Source: Paenibacillus doosanensis (GTDB taxonomy: Bacteria; Bacillota; Bacilli; Paenibacillales; NBRC-103111). Taken from it: a stretch of 64,000 nucleotides of DNA. A program made the translations under genes and the position numbers. The notes under the pieces were generated by a model that was given only the letters and a program-made list of their open reading frames with translations, was not told where the DNA came from and did not search any database. The stretch spans positions 48,577 through 112,576 of the forward strand of contig NZ_JANYUY010000022.1 in NCBI RefSeq assembly GCF_025060755.1. Direction: 5' to 3'. Below are positions 1 to 8,698 of the stretch, piece after piece. The stretch's first letter is position 1. Each line of letters opens with the position of its first letter.

Positions 1-1840
1 CGGCCTCGATAACCGTACCTCTGGCGCGCTTGTTAGGGTTCGCTTTGAGCTCCTGCACTTCGGCTACGAGCAAAATCATATCGAGCAGATTTTCCAGACC
101 GATCCGCTGTTTCGCGGAAATGTTGCAGAAAATCGTATCGCCGCCCCATTCTTCCGGCACCAGCTCGTATTCGGTGAGCTCCTGCTTGATCTTGTCCGGG
201 TTCGCTTCCGGTTTATCGACTTTGTTCACGGCTACGATGATCGGCACTTTAGCCGCTTTAGCGTGATTGATCGCTTCGACCGTCTGAGGCATGACGCCGT
301 CGTCAGCCGCTACGACAATGATCGTAATATCCGTTACTTGAGCGCCGCGGGCACGCATCGATGTGAACGCTTCGTGGCCCGGCGTATCGAGGAACGTGAT
401 TTTTTTGTTATGAATTTCCACTTGATAAGCGCCGATATGCTGGGTAATTCCACCCGCTTCGCCTTCGGTTACGCTCGTTTTACGGATGGCATCGAGAAGC
501 GTCGTTTTCCCGTGGTCAACGTGACCCATAATGGTAACGACCGGAGGACGTTCCAGCAAGTCCGCTTCGTCGTCCTTCTCTTCGAACTGCTCGAATTTGT
601 CTTCCTCTACAGGAATCTTCAGCTCGACTTCAACCTTATAATCGCTTGCCAGCAATTGGATCGCATCCAAATCAAGCTCCTGATTGATGGTCGCCATGAC
701 GCCGAGGAACAACAGCTTCTTGATCACTTCGGAAGCGTCCTTGTGCAGCGCTTTGGCCAGCTCGCCGACCGTCATCGTGCCGCGGACAATAATTTTCTTA
801 GGCGTATTGTCGATTTTTTCCTTCTTGACCGGCTCCGGTTGATATCGGCCTCTTTGGTTTCTGTTATTGCCGCGGTTGTTTTGAGGACCTCTGGACGTGC
901 TGACCTTGTTGTCGTCAAACCGCTTTTGGTTCGGCTTCGTTTTTTTCGTAGTCTTGCCTTTGCTGCCCGATGCATCGTCTTGATCGATGTCTGTGGAAGC
1001 ATTCGGTCTGGCCGGACTTACCCCGATCGAACGGTTGAACGAATTCGAGCCTTGCCCCGCTCCGCGCTGCTCGAACGGTTTACGTTGATCGAATCCGCCT
1101 TGACCTCCGCGGTTTTGTCCGCCCTGCGAGCCGCGGTTGTTATTGCCGCTGCCGCTTGGCGCACTTCCGCCGCCGCGATTGCCCTGCTGTCCGTAGCCGC
1201 TGCCTTGACGATTTTGCCCGCCTTGGCCTTGTCCTTGACCTTGACCTTGGCCGCGGTTTTGATTGTAGCCTCCACCTTGCTGGCCGCCGCCTTGACCGCG
1301 GTTTTGATTGTAACCGCCTTGTTGGCCGCCGCGATTTTGGCCTCCCTGCGAGCCGCGGTTATTGTTGCCGCCTTGCTGGGACCCTTGGCCTTGCGGTCTG
1401 CGATCTCCATGCTGGCCGCGGTTGTTATTGCCGCTGCCTTGTCCTTGTCCTTGACCGCTGCGGTCGTTGCCGGAGCGCTGGCCTTGTTGGCCGCCGCCAT
1501 TATTCCTTGGCTGCGATCCCGCTTGCCCTTGCGGCGCGTCGGATCTCGCCTGCTGACCTTGAGGCGCTCCTTGCGAATCCTTCGTCGCTGTGCTCGTACT
1601 TGTGCTGATGGAAGCACTTCCTGCTTCGCTTCCGGTTCTTTTGGCTGCTGCGTTCGCTTTAACGTCTTTAAAAAATTTTTCCACACTCTCCACTGTATCG
1701 TTCTCCATTACGCTCATATGATTGTTAACCGGGATACCTAGTCTTTTCAATATGGTGATGATTTCCTTGCTGCTCATATTTAAAGACTTGGCGTATTCGT
1801 ACACTCTAAGTTTATCCTTATTGTTGTCTTGTTTACTCAA
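1..1840 (-). CDS. infB: translation initiation factor IF-2 (5' part, runs off window start)
   Basis: IF-2 is the GTPase that brings initiator fMet-tRNA to the 30S subunit and promotes 50S joining. The first 613 codons are present. The start is a TTG at 1838-1840 behind GGAGGT; the protein opens [17 protein letters not shown] and overlaps the end of ylxQ by 8 bases. After a short N-terminal helix domain (about 1-60) comes a Gly/Gln/Asn/Arg-rich low-complexity stretch (about 85-275). The IF2-N domain follows (about 347-405, [17 protein letters not shown]), then the G domain: G1 GHVDHGKTT near 439, G2 [11 protein letters not shown]3 DTPGHEAF near 484 and G4 [11 protein letters not shown] near 538. 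Domains II to IV lie outside the window. It is the last visible gene of the rimP operon. The identification is certain; the low-complexity stretch is unusually repetitive. Confidence 0.98.
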   Translation of the reverse strand, partial: MSKQDNNKDKLRVYEYAKSLNMSSKEIITILKRLGIPVNNHMSVMENDTVESVEKFFKDVKANAAAKRTGSEAGSASISTSTSTATKDSQGAPQGQQARSDAPQGQAGSQPRNNGGGQQGQRSGNDRSGQGQGQGSGNNNRGQHGDRRPQGQGSQQGGNNNRGSQGGQNRGGQQGGYNQNRGQGGGQQGGGYNQNRGQGQGQGQGQGGQNRQGSGYGQQGNRGGGSAPSGSGNNNRGSQGGQNRGGQGGFDQRKPFEQRGAGQGSNSFNRSIGVSPARPNASTDIDQDDASGSKGKTTKKTKPNQKRFDDNKVSTSRGPQNNRGNNRNQRGRYQPEPVKKEKIDNTPKKIIVRGTMTVGELAKALHKDASEVIKKLLFLGVMATINQELDLDAIQLLASDYKVEVELKIPVEEDKFEQFEEKDDEADLLERPPVVTIMGHVDHGKTTLLDAIRKTSVTEGEAGGITQHIGAYQVEIHNKKITFLDTPGHEAFTSMRARGAQVTDITIIVVAADDGVMPQTVEAINHAKAAKVPIIVAVNKVDKPEANPDKIKQELTEYELVPEEWGGDTIFCNISAKQRIGLENLLDMILLVAEVQELKANPNKRARGTVIEA

Positions 1841-2162
1841 TACTGTCCACCTCCGTACGATTTTCCAGACTCTTCTTCAGCATCTTCGCAAATCCCGCAT
1901 CGGCTATCGCTAGAACTACGCGCGTTTCTTTCCCGATACTTGCGCCCAACTGCTCACGGCTGCCGTACTGTTGTAGGGGAACCCTATAAGTTATACATTT
2001 GTCATTGACTTTTTTATGGGTGTTAGGAGAAGCGTCTTCGGCAACAATGACAAGCTTCGCTTCGCCCTTGCGTACGGAATCGATCACCGCTTCCTCCCCG
2101 GAGATGATCTTGCCCGCTCTCATCGCCAAACCCAAGTTGTTAAAAAATTTGTGATTCATCAT
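1833..2162 (-). CDS. ylxQ: L7Ae-family K-turn RNA-binding protein YlxQ
   Basis: Small protein of the ribosomal L7Ae/L30e/Gadd45 family, whose members bind kink-turn RNA. The core is visible as [19 protein letters not shown], then [10 protein letters not shown] and, later, [14 protein letters not shown]. The likely start is one of two adjacent ATGs (2162 or 2159), because the conserved region begins with [13 protein letters not shown]; the longer reading frame upstream belongs to the rnpM sequence in another phase. It overlaps rnpM by about 20 bases and infB by 8, indicating translational coupling. The family and its place between ylxR and infB are standard for Firmicutes; its precise cellular target is not apparent from sequence. 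Confidence 0.93.
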   Translation of the reverse strand: MMNHKFFNNLGLAMRAGKIISGEEAVIDSVRKGEAKLVIVAEDASPNTHKKVNDKCITYRVPLQQYGSREQLGASIGKETRVVLAIADAGFAKMLKKSLENRTEVDSIE

Positions 2163-2463
2163 CCACCGCCGCTTCCTTGCCGGCAATAAATTCATCTTCC
2201 ACTTTGATGAAATCCTGCTCCAAAGCATCGTAAATCTCAGGACTGACCGCCTGCTTTAAAGCGCGATCCAAAGCTCTGCTTTTTTTCGCCAGCTTAAAGC
2301 ACGACAGCTTTCCGCACAGATAAGCACCGCGTCCCGCTTTTTTGCCTGTCAAGTCGATGATGATGTCGTCACTTGGCGTCTTCACCACGCGGATCAGCTC
2401 TTTTTTGGGCATCATTTCCTGGCATGCGACACATTTGCGAAGAGGGATTTTTCTTTGCTTCAT
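2140..2463 (-). CDS. rnpM: RNase P modulator RnpM (YlxR)
   Basis: YlxR-family protein of 107 residues; the B. subtilis homologue binds RNase P RNA and was renamed RnpM (established knowledge). The family signature is present: RKCVACQEMMPKKELIRVV near the N-terminus and the GRGAYLC motif at about 46-52, followed by a basic helix KLAKKSRALDRALK. The ATG at 2463 is preceded by AAGGTGAG at a good distance. It sits between nusA (gap about 36 bases) and ylxQ (overlap), the usual order. The C-terminal tail after about residue 90 is acidic and not conserved in any way I can recognise. Confidence 0.94.
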   Translation of the reverse strand: MKQRKIPLRKCVACQEMMPKKELIRVVKTPSDDIIIDLTGKKAGRGAYLCGKLSCFKLAKKSRALDRALKQAVSPEIYDALEQDFIKVEDEFIAGKEAAVDDESQIF

Positions 2464-2499
2464 CCTGTTCTCACCTTCTACCTGTCCGGCTGCGCTCCC

Positions 2500-3597
2500 T
2501 TAATCGATGCTGACCGAATCCTGGTGCATTTCTTCGGTAAACGTTTTGGGACGGCCGTATTCTTGCTCTGCCTGCGTCTCGCTCTTGATGTCGATCTTCC
2601 ATCCCGTCAGCTTGGCGGCCAAACGGGCGTTCTGGCCTTTGATGCCGATCGCCAGCGACAATTGGTAATCGGGCACAATAACCCGCGCCATCTTCTCGCT
2701 CTCGAACACGTTAACCTCCAGCACCTTGGACGGGCTAAGCGCATTGGCCACATATTCCTCCACATTTTCGACCCAGCGGACGATATCGATTTTCTCGCCC
2801 TTCAGCTCGTTAACGATCGTCTGTACCCGCATGCCCTTGGGACCGACACAGGAACCGACCGGATCGACCTCGGGATTGCGCGAATACACGGCGATTTTGG
2901 AACGGAAGCCGGCTTCGCGGGCGACGGAACGAATCTCGACGACGCCGTCGAAAATTTCCGGCACTTCCAGTTCAAACAGACGCTTCAGCAGCCCCGGATG
3001 AGTCCGCGAAAGAATGATCTGTGGTCCTTTGGTCGTGTTCTCGACCTTCGTAATATAAGCTTTGACCCGGTCGCTCTGCTTGAATTTATCGGTCGGCATC
3101 AGCTCAGTCAGCGGCAGGGCCGCCTCGATTTTGCCCAAATCGATATAAATGTTGCGCAAATCCTGACGCTGCACGATGCCGGTGACGATGTCTTCTTCCT
3201 TATCTACGAAGGCGTTGTAGATCAGACCCCGTTCCGCTTCGCGGATGCGCTGGGTAACGACCTGCTTCGCCGTCTGAGCGGCGATGCGTCCGAAATCGCG
3301 GGGAGTTACCTCGATCTCCACGATATCGTTCAATTGGTAGTTTTGGTTCATCTCCCGAGCCGCGTATAAGGATATTTCGAGCCGCGGGTCAAGCACTTCC
3401 TCAACGACCGTTTTGCGGGCATACACTTTAATCAATCCGGTATGGCGGTTAATGTCGACACGAACGTTTTGCGCCGTGTTAAAATTACGTTTGTAGCTGG
3501 AAATCAAAGCCGCCTCGATAGCGTCGATCAGCACTTCTTTGGCAATTCCTTTTTCTCTTTCAATTTCCGACAATGCTTCAATAAAATCCGTGTTCAT
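2500..3597 (-). CDS. nusA: transcription termination/antitermination factor NusA
   Basis: NusA binds RNA polymerase and nascent RNA and modulates pausing and intrinsic termination. The protein has 365 residues, about the B. subtilis length, without the acidic repeats of E. coli NusA. The N-terminal polymerase-binding domain (about 1-125) contains EREKGIAKEVLIDAIEAAL. The S1 domain (about 135-200) contains VTGIVQRQDLRNIYIDLG. KH1 carries GSCVGPKGMRVQ and KH2 carries GIKGQNARLAAKLTGW. The ATG at 3597 lies behind a GGGGGAG ribosome site. It follows rimP by 38 bases in the same operon. The hairpin between the operon promoter and rimP could be its own regulatory target, as reported for B. subtilis. 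Confidence 0.98.
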   Translation of the reverse strand: MNTDFIEALSEIEREKGIAKEVLIDAIEAALISSYKRNFNTAQNVRVDINRHTGLIKVYARKTVVEEVLDPRLEISLYAAREMNQNYQLNDIVEIEVTPRDFGRIAAQTAKQVVTQRIREAERGLIYNAFVDKEEDIVTGIVQRQDLRNIYIDLGKIEAALPLTELMPTDKFKQSDRVKAYITKVENTTKGPQIILSRTHPGLLKRLFELEVPEIFDGVVEIRSVAREAGFRSKIAVYSRNPEVDPVGSCVGPKGMRVQTIVNELKGEKIDIVRWVENVEEYVANALSPSKVLEVNVFESEKMARVIVPDYQLSLAIGIKGQNARLAAKLTGWKIDIKSETQAEQEYGRPKTFTEEMHQDSVSID

Positions 3598-3635
3598 TTG
3601 AACGGGGCTCCCCCTCTCATAAAATCGACCGCAAC

Positions 3636-4094
3636 TTAAAAAATAATCGCCAATCTGGCACTTGCCACTTTGTTAAAAGGTATCGAATGCTTTTTTTTCC
3701 CGATCTCCACTTCTACGGTTTGCTCGTCAAACGACAGCAAAGTGCCTTCGAATTCCTTCAATCCGTCGACCGGCTCGTAAGTAGTGACAAACACGTGCTG
3801 ACCTACGGCTTTATAATAATCCTGCACTTTTTTCAAGGGGCGTTCCGCTCCGGGGGAGGAAACCTCCAGGAAATAGGCGGTAGGAATCGGATCCTTTTCG
3901 TCCAGCTTCTCGCTTAAAAATTCGCTAATGCGGCCGCAATCGTCGATATCGATGCCGCCTTCTTTGTCGACGTAAACACGCAAAAACCAGTTGCTGCCTT
4001 CTTTCACATATTCCACATCTACCAGTTCAAAGTGATTTTCGTCCAAAAAAGGCTGAAGAAGTGATTCAACTACGGGTTTAATTTGCGAAATCAA
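3636..4094 (-). CDS. rimP: ribosome maturation factor RimP
   Basis: RimP is needed for 30S subunit maturation. Family motifs seen: [20 protein letters not shown], an acidic [12 protein letters not shown] segment, [15 protein letters not shown] and a C-terminal Sm-like beta-rich domain. I place the start at the TTG at 4094 (protein begins [13 protein letters not shown]), because AGGAGG sits 7 bases upstream; a TTG seven codons earlier would put that ribosome site inside the gene. It is the first gene of the rimP-nusA-rnpM-ylxQ-infB operon. A near-consensus promoter and a terminator-like hairpin lie between it and polC. Confidence 0.96.
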   Translation of the reverse strand: MISQIKPVVESLLQPFLDENHFELVDVEYVKEGSNWFLRVYVDKEGGIDIDDCGRISEFLSEKLDEKDPIPTAYFLEVSSPGAERPLKKVQDYYKAVGQHVFVTTYEPVDGLKEFEGTLLSFDEQTVEVEIGKKKHSIPFNKVASARLAIIF

Positions 4095-4146
4095 CCTGCA
4101 ACCTCCTATCGTCAAATGGAAAGCCGTATGCTTTCATACCTGTAAC

Positions 4147-4175
4147 AAAATGTAAAGAGTGGGTTTCCCCACTCT
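4147..4175 (-). terminator. leader hairpin with T-rich tail upstream of rimP
   Basis: Read on the minus strand, an 8-bp stem AGAGTGGG/CCCACTCT closes a GAAA-like loop and is followed by TTTACATTTT. It lies downstream of the rimP promoter, so it would act on rimP operon transcripts as well as on polC readthrough. In B. subtilis, NusA autoregulates its operon through a NusA-dependent terminator in this leader (established knowledge); the interrupted U-tract here fits a factor-assisted terminator, which is inference. Confidence 0.7.
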
Positions 4176-4213
4176 CTAAGATCGGAACTTATAAACGTTT
4201 GTTACCAAAGAAG

Positions 4214-4242
4214 ATTATACCATAAGCCTTATAGGTATGCAA
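4214..4242 (-). promoter_or_regulatory. sigma-A type promoter of the rimP-nusA-infB operon
   Basis: On the minus strand TTGCAT is followed after exactly 17 bases by TATAAT. The -10 is perfect and the -35 matches at four of six positions. The predicted start is about 110 bases before the rimP start codon, upstream of the leader hairpin. Confidence 0.8.
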
Positions 4243-4310
4243 TATGATGAGTGCTCGCTTCATTGAGAAAACCACTATACCTTCTCAGCTCCGTCTTAAG
4301 ACGGGTTCCG

Positions 4311-7300
4311 TTAGAACAGCGATAACTGGTTGGACTCCGGCAATCCCCGGAAGCATCCCATCGAGCCTAGCAGTTCTACGATCGTTTTGGAAGCTTTGCT
4401 GCGAGTTTGGAAGTCTTCTATTGAAAGGAACGGACCGTCGTCCTTCGCCGCAGCGATGTTTTTGGCCGCATTCTCCCCGATGCCGGCGATCGCCGAGAAC
4501 GGAGGAATAAGTGAATCCCCGTCAATCAAAAACTTCGTCGCATCCGATTTGTACAGATCGATGCCTTTAAACGAGAAGCCGCGGGCGGTCATCTCCAGCG
4601 CCATCTCAAGAATCGAAATCATAGCCTTCTCCTTAGGCAAAGCCTGGAAGCCCTTCTCTTCGATCTCAATCAATCTGCGCAGGATGGCGTCATAGCCTTG
4701 ACAGAGCATGTCGAGCTCGAAGTCCTCGGCACGAACCGTAAAGTACGTCGCATAATAAGCGATCGGATGATACAGCTTGAAGTAGGCCGTACGCACCGCG
4801 GAAATAACGTAAGCGGCGGCATGCGCCTTAGGAAACATGTACTCGATGCGTTCGCAGGATTCGATGTACCATGCCGGCACCTTATGCTTCTTCATATCTT
4901 CCTTCCACTCAGGAGTGAGGCCCTTCCCTTTACGCACGCTCTCCGTAATTTTGAAAGCAAGTCCGGCGTCCATGCCGGCTTTATAGATCAAATAGAGCAT
5001 AATCTCGTCCCGGCAGCCGATAACGGTTTTGATCGTGCAGGTGCCCTTCTTGATCAATTCCTGCGCATTGCCGAGCCAAACGCCCGTTCCGTGGGACAGA
5101 CCGGAAATTTGCAGCAAGTCGGCAAAGGACGACGGCTGCGTCTCCTCCAGCATCTGGCGGACGAATTTCGTCCCCATCTCCGGCACGCCGTAGGTGGCTA
5201 CGGGCGTGCGGATTTGCTCCGGCGTTACGCCCAGCGATTTGGTCGAGTTGAACATGCTCATGACCTTCGGATCGTTCATTGGGATCGTCGTCGGATCGAC
5301 GCCGGTCAAATCCTGCAGCATCCGCATCATCGTCGGGTCATCGTGTCCGAGAATATCGAGCTTAAGCAGGTTCGCGTCGAAGGCATGGTAATCGAAATGC
5401 GTCGTCTGCCATTCAGCGCTCGTATCGTCAGCCGGAAACTGCACCGGCGTAATGTCGTTCACATCGATATAGTCCGGCACGACGACAATACCGCCGGGAT
5501 GCTGTCCCGTGCTCCGCTTGACGCCCGTACATCCGGCCGCTAGCCGGTTGATCTCGGCTCCGCGCCATTTCTTCCCCTGATCTTCTTCATATTTCTTCAC
5601 GTAGCCGAACGCCGTCTTCTCGGCAATCGTACCGATCGTACCGGCACGGAACACATTTTTCGGTCCGAACAGCACCTTCGTATAGTTATGAGCGACCGGC
5701 TGGTATTCGCCCGAGAAGTTCAAGTCGATATCGGGAACCTTGTCCCCCTTGAAGCCTAGGAACGTTTCAAACGGAATATCCTGTCCGTCGCCCTTCATCT
5801 TGACATTGCAATTCGGGCAATCTTTGTCCGGCAGATCGAAGCCGCTCGGAATGCTGCCGTCCAAAATCCACTCGCTATGGTTGCATTGATAACAAACATA
5901 ATGCGGAGGAAGCGGATTGACCTCGGATATGCCGAGGAACGTCGCCACGATGGACGAGCCTACGGAACCCCGCGAGCCTACCAGGTAACCGTCCTCATTC
6001 GACTTTTTAACCAGCCGTTCCGAGATCAAATAGTTCGCCGAGAAGCCGTATTTGATGATCGGTATCAGTTCCTTTTCCAGACGGGCGGTAACCACCTCCG
6101 GAATCGGATCGCCGTAAATCCGCTTGGCCGTCTCATAGCATTTGGTTCTGATCTCTTCGTCGGCGCCGTCAATAATCGGCGTAAACAACTTGTCCGGGAA
6201 CAGCTCCAGCGATTCGAACTGATCGGCCAGCTCGTTCGTATTTTTGACGACCACGTCGTAAGCCGTCTCTTCGCCAAGATATTGAAACTCGGCCAGCATC
6301 TCCTTCGTCGTACGGAAATGGACGTCCGGTTTGCGAATATCTTTCAGCGGGCTAAAGCCCGTAATCCCATTGATCGTAATGTCGCGGCAAATTTTGTCGC
6401 GTGGATGCAAGTAATGCACGTTGCCGGTTGCGATGACCGGTTTCCCCAGCTTCCGCCCGATGGCGATGATTCTCCGGTTCGCATCCTCAAGCTGTTCCTT
6501 GCTGCCGACCAGCCCTTTCTCGACCAGATGCATATTGACCGTCGTAGGCTGAATCTCCAGCACATCGTAAAATTCGGCTACCTGTTCCGCTTCTTCGACG
6601 GACTTGTTCAGAACCGTCTCGTAGAACTCCCCTTTTTCGCAACCGGACGCTATAATCAGCCCTTCCCTCATCTTGCTGAGCAAGCTTTTCGGAATGCAGG
6701 CCACGCGATGATAATATTCCGTATGCGATAAGGAGACGAGCGTATACAAATTTTTCTTGCCGACCATATCCTTGGCGTAAATGCAGCAGTGAAACGGCCT
6801 TGTATTTTTCAAATCTTTGCCTACGTTATCGTTCAGCCGTTCCAAATCGGTGATGCCTCGTTCCGCCGCTTCCTTAATCAGATGGAATAAAATATGTCCC
6901 AGCGCAATCGAGTCGTCGATCGCCCTATGGTGATTTTCCAGACCGACTTTAAACTTGTCGGCGAGCGTGTTCAGACGGTGATTTTTCATCGACGGGAACA
7001 AGAGACGAGCGAGCTCCAAAGTATCCAGCGACGCGTTCGGCACTACGGGAAGACCCAGCTTCTTGCAGTTCGCCTGAATAAAGCCCATATCGAACCGGGC
7101 GTTATGCGCGACAAGCACGCTGTCTCCGACAAATTCGATAAATTTGGGAAGCATCTCTTCCAGCTCTGGAGCATCCTGCACCATATCGTCCGTAATGTTC
7201 GTCAGCTGCTGAATATTGTACGGAATCTTCTCATGCGGATTGACGAACGTCGCGAATCGGTCGATTTCCTTGCCTTCCTTCATCTTCACGCCGGCGATTT

Positions 7301-8618
7301 CGATGATCTTGTTGTTGACGATCGACAAACCGGTCGTCTCGATGTCGAAAATTACGTATTCGCCTTCGCTCAATTCCATCGGCTTCGGGTTAACGACCAC
7401 CGGTACGCCGTCGTCGACGACGTTCGCTTCCAAACCGTAAATCATCTTAATGCCGTTCTTTTTGGCTGCCTTGTAGGCTTCAGGGTAGCATTGAACCCCG
7501 CTGTGGTCGGTGACGGCAATCGCTTTATGTCCCCATTTCGCCGCCATTTTGACATATTGATCGATCGGAGTAATTCCGTCCATCGCGCTCATCGTCGTGT
7601 GCAGATGGAATTCCACCCGCTTCTCGGCGGCGTCGTCCTTCCGATCCGGCGGAGCCATCACTTCGTTCACGTCGTTAGGGATCAGAACGAGCTCAGGCAC
7701 TTGCATGAACCGGTCGTATTCCACCTTGCCGCGCACCTTGACCCAGGTGCCGTTTTGCATCAGGCTGAATATTTTGACGTCTTCCTTCGTCTTGGCAAAA
7801 GCTTTGCACATCATCGAATCGGTAAAATCGGTTATATTAAACGTGAACAGAGTGCTGCCGTTTCTCAGTTCTTTGGATTCCAATCCAAATACGGCGCCCT
7901 GCAGCGTAACTTTCTTCTCCTCGTCCTGCACCATTTGAATTGGTGTCGGAGCATCCTTGATCTCATAGCCGATCATCAGCTTGAGCTCCGCATCCGGAAG
8001 AGCTTCCGCTTCCTGCTCCGCTTCGATCGAAGTCATAATCTCCTGAGTAACGAATTTCCCTTCTTCTTCGATCTTTCTGGCGAATTTCTCGAACTCTGCT
8101 TCGCGGTGCTCGTCCATAGCGTAACGAACCTGAAACTCCACTCCGAAAAAATCGTTAAAATACGTATGAATCCATTGGCCGATGTTTTTCTTCTTAGCCA
8201 GTTCCAAACCGATCGTATCCAACAAAATCAAAGTCAACTGCTGGCCCTGCACATCGATCTTGGCCTTGCTCATCCAACCGTTGACCGAGGTCGCTTCCCG
8301 CTGCACCCATTCGATGAACATGCCCCAATACTCTTTGGCCACCGCTTCGGGCAATACGTCCGCCGTATACCGCAGCATAAACTTCGTTGCCGCAATGTGG
8401 GCGAATTTATCCCGAATCATTTTGCAAAACGTGCGGTAAATATCATGCGGGACGATGCTGCTTTTTACTATGTAAAAAGTCCACTCCCTATTGGTTCGGG
8501 TTGTTTCTACTCTATCGATATAACCGTCCTGAAAAAAAGAGTTCACCACATCGGCAGGCACGTGCGCCTGCTGCATCAGCATCTCGAAACGTTCTCTTTT
8601 CACTGCCGTACTGCTCAT
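4311..8618 (-). CDS. polC: DNA polymerase III alpha subunit, PolC type
   Basis: Gram-positive replicative polymerase with built-in proofreading, 1435 residues as is usual for PolC. Domains in order: PolC N-terminal domains, OB fold (about 245-330, LQGAVFGLESKELRNG), PHP domain (EFHLHTTMSAMDG near 335), inserted DnaQ-like exonuclease (FDIETTGLSIVNNKIIEIAG near 422; HRAIDDSIALG), zinc site (CYQC and CPNC near 935), polymerase core (PDIDLNFSGEYQ), and helix-hairpin-helix IAGIGENAAKNI. The C-terminus ends QLSLF, the beta-clamp binding motif. The start at 8618 has GGGGGAGG just upstream; a 46-codon extension reading into the end of proS is rejected. It follows proS with a weak terminator between. 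Confidence 0.98.
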   Translation of the reverse strand: MSSTAVKRERFEMLMQQAHVPADVVNSFFQDGYIDRVETTRTNREWTFYIVKSSIVPHDIYRTFCKMIRDKFAHIAATKFMLRYTADVLPEAVAKEYWGMFIEWVQREATSVNGWMSKAKIDVQGQQLTLILLDTIGLELAKKKNIGQWIHTYFNDFFGVEFQVRYAMDEHREAEFEKFARKIEEEGKFVTQEIMTSIEAEQEAEALPDAELKLMIGYEIKDAPTPIQMVQDEEKKVTLQGAVFGLESKELRNGSTLFTFNITDFTDSMMCKAFAKTKEDVKIFSLMQNGTWVKVRGKVEYDRFMQVPELVLIPNDVNEVMAPPDRKDDAAEKRVEFHLHTTMSAMDGITPIDQYVKMAAKWGHKAIAVTDHSGVQCYPEAYKAAKKNGIKMIYGLEANVVDDGVPVVVNPKPMELSEGEYVIFDIETTGLSIVNNKIIEIAGVKMKEGKEIDRFATFVNPHEKIPYNIQQLTNITDDMVQDAPELEEMLPKFIEFVGDSVLVAHNARFDMGFIQANCKKLGLPVVPNASLDTLELARLLFPSMKNHRLNTLADKFKVGLENHHRAIDDSIALGHILFHLIKEAAERGITDLERLNDNVGKDLKNTRPFHCCIYAKDMVGKKNLYTLVSLSHTEYYHRVACIPKSLLSKMREGLIIASGCEKGEFYETVLNKSVEEAEQVAEFYDVLEIQPTTVNMHLVEKGLVGSKEQLEDANRRIIAIGRKLGKPVIATGNVHYLHPRDKICRDITINGITGFSPLKDIRKPDVHFRTTKEMLAEFQYLGEETAYDVVVKNTNELADQFESLELFPDKLFTPIIDGADEEIRTKCYETAKRIYGDPIPEVVTARLEKELIPIIKYGFSANYLISERLVKKSNEDGYLVGSRGSVGSSIVATFLGISEVNPLPPHYVCYQCNHSEWILDGSIPSGFDLPDKDCPNCNVKMKGDGQDIPFETFLGFKGDKVPDIDLNFSGEYQPVAHNYTKVLFGPKNVFRAGTIGTIAEKTAFGYVKKYEEDQGKKWRGAEINRLAAGCTGVKRSTGQHPGGIVVVPDYIDVNDITPVQFPADDTSAEWQTTHFDYHAFDANLLKLDILGHDDPTMMRMLQDLTGVDPTTIPMNDPKVMSMFNSTKSLGVTPEQIRTPVATYGVPEMGTKFVRQMLEETQPSSFADLLQISGLSHGTGVWLGNAQELIKKGTCTIKTVIGCRDEIMLYLIYKAGMDAGLAFKITESVRKGKGLTPEWKEDMKKHKVPAWYIESCERIEYMFPKAHAAAYVISAVRTAYFKLYHPIAYYATYFTVRAEDFELDMLCQGYDAILRRLIEIEEKGFQALPKEKAMISILEMALEMTARGFSFKGIDLYKSDATKFLIDGDSLIPPFSAIAGIGENAAKNIAAAKDDGPFLSIEDFQTRSKASKTIVELLGSMGCFRGLPESNQLSLF

Positions 8619-8644
8619 GTATGCCCTCCCCCATAAAACATAGA

Positions 8645-8682
8645 AAGGGCAAAAAGGAGATGTTGCTTTCCGATTTGCCCTT
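8645..8682 (-). terminator. weak hairpin between proS and polC
   Basis: AAGGGCAAA and TTTGCCCTT form a 9-bp inverted repeat with a loop of about 20 bases. On the minus strand the second arm is followed by TCTATGTTTT, not a clean T-run. It may attenuate proS readthrough into polC, but only weakly. Confidence 0.4.
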
Positions 8683-8698
8683 GTAGACTTGCCTTCAA

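Noticed and set aside
263..1741. 492-codon plus-strand open frame
   Set aside because: It is the antisense of infB; its Ala/Leu/Arg-rich product comes from the GC-rich repeat region, and infB motifs are unambiguous on the other strand.
6894..8636. 580-codon plus-strand open frame
   Set aside because: Antisense to polC; no domain resemblance and no ribosome site.
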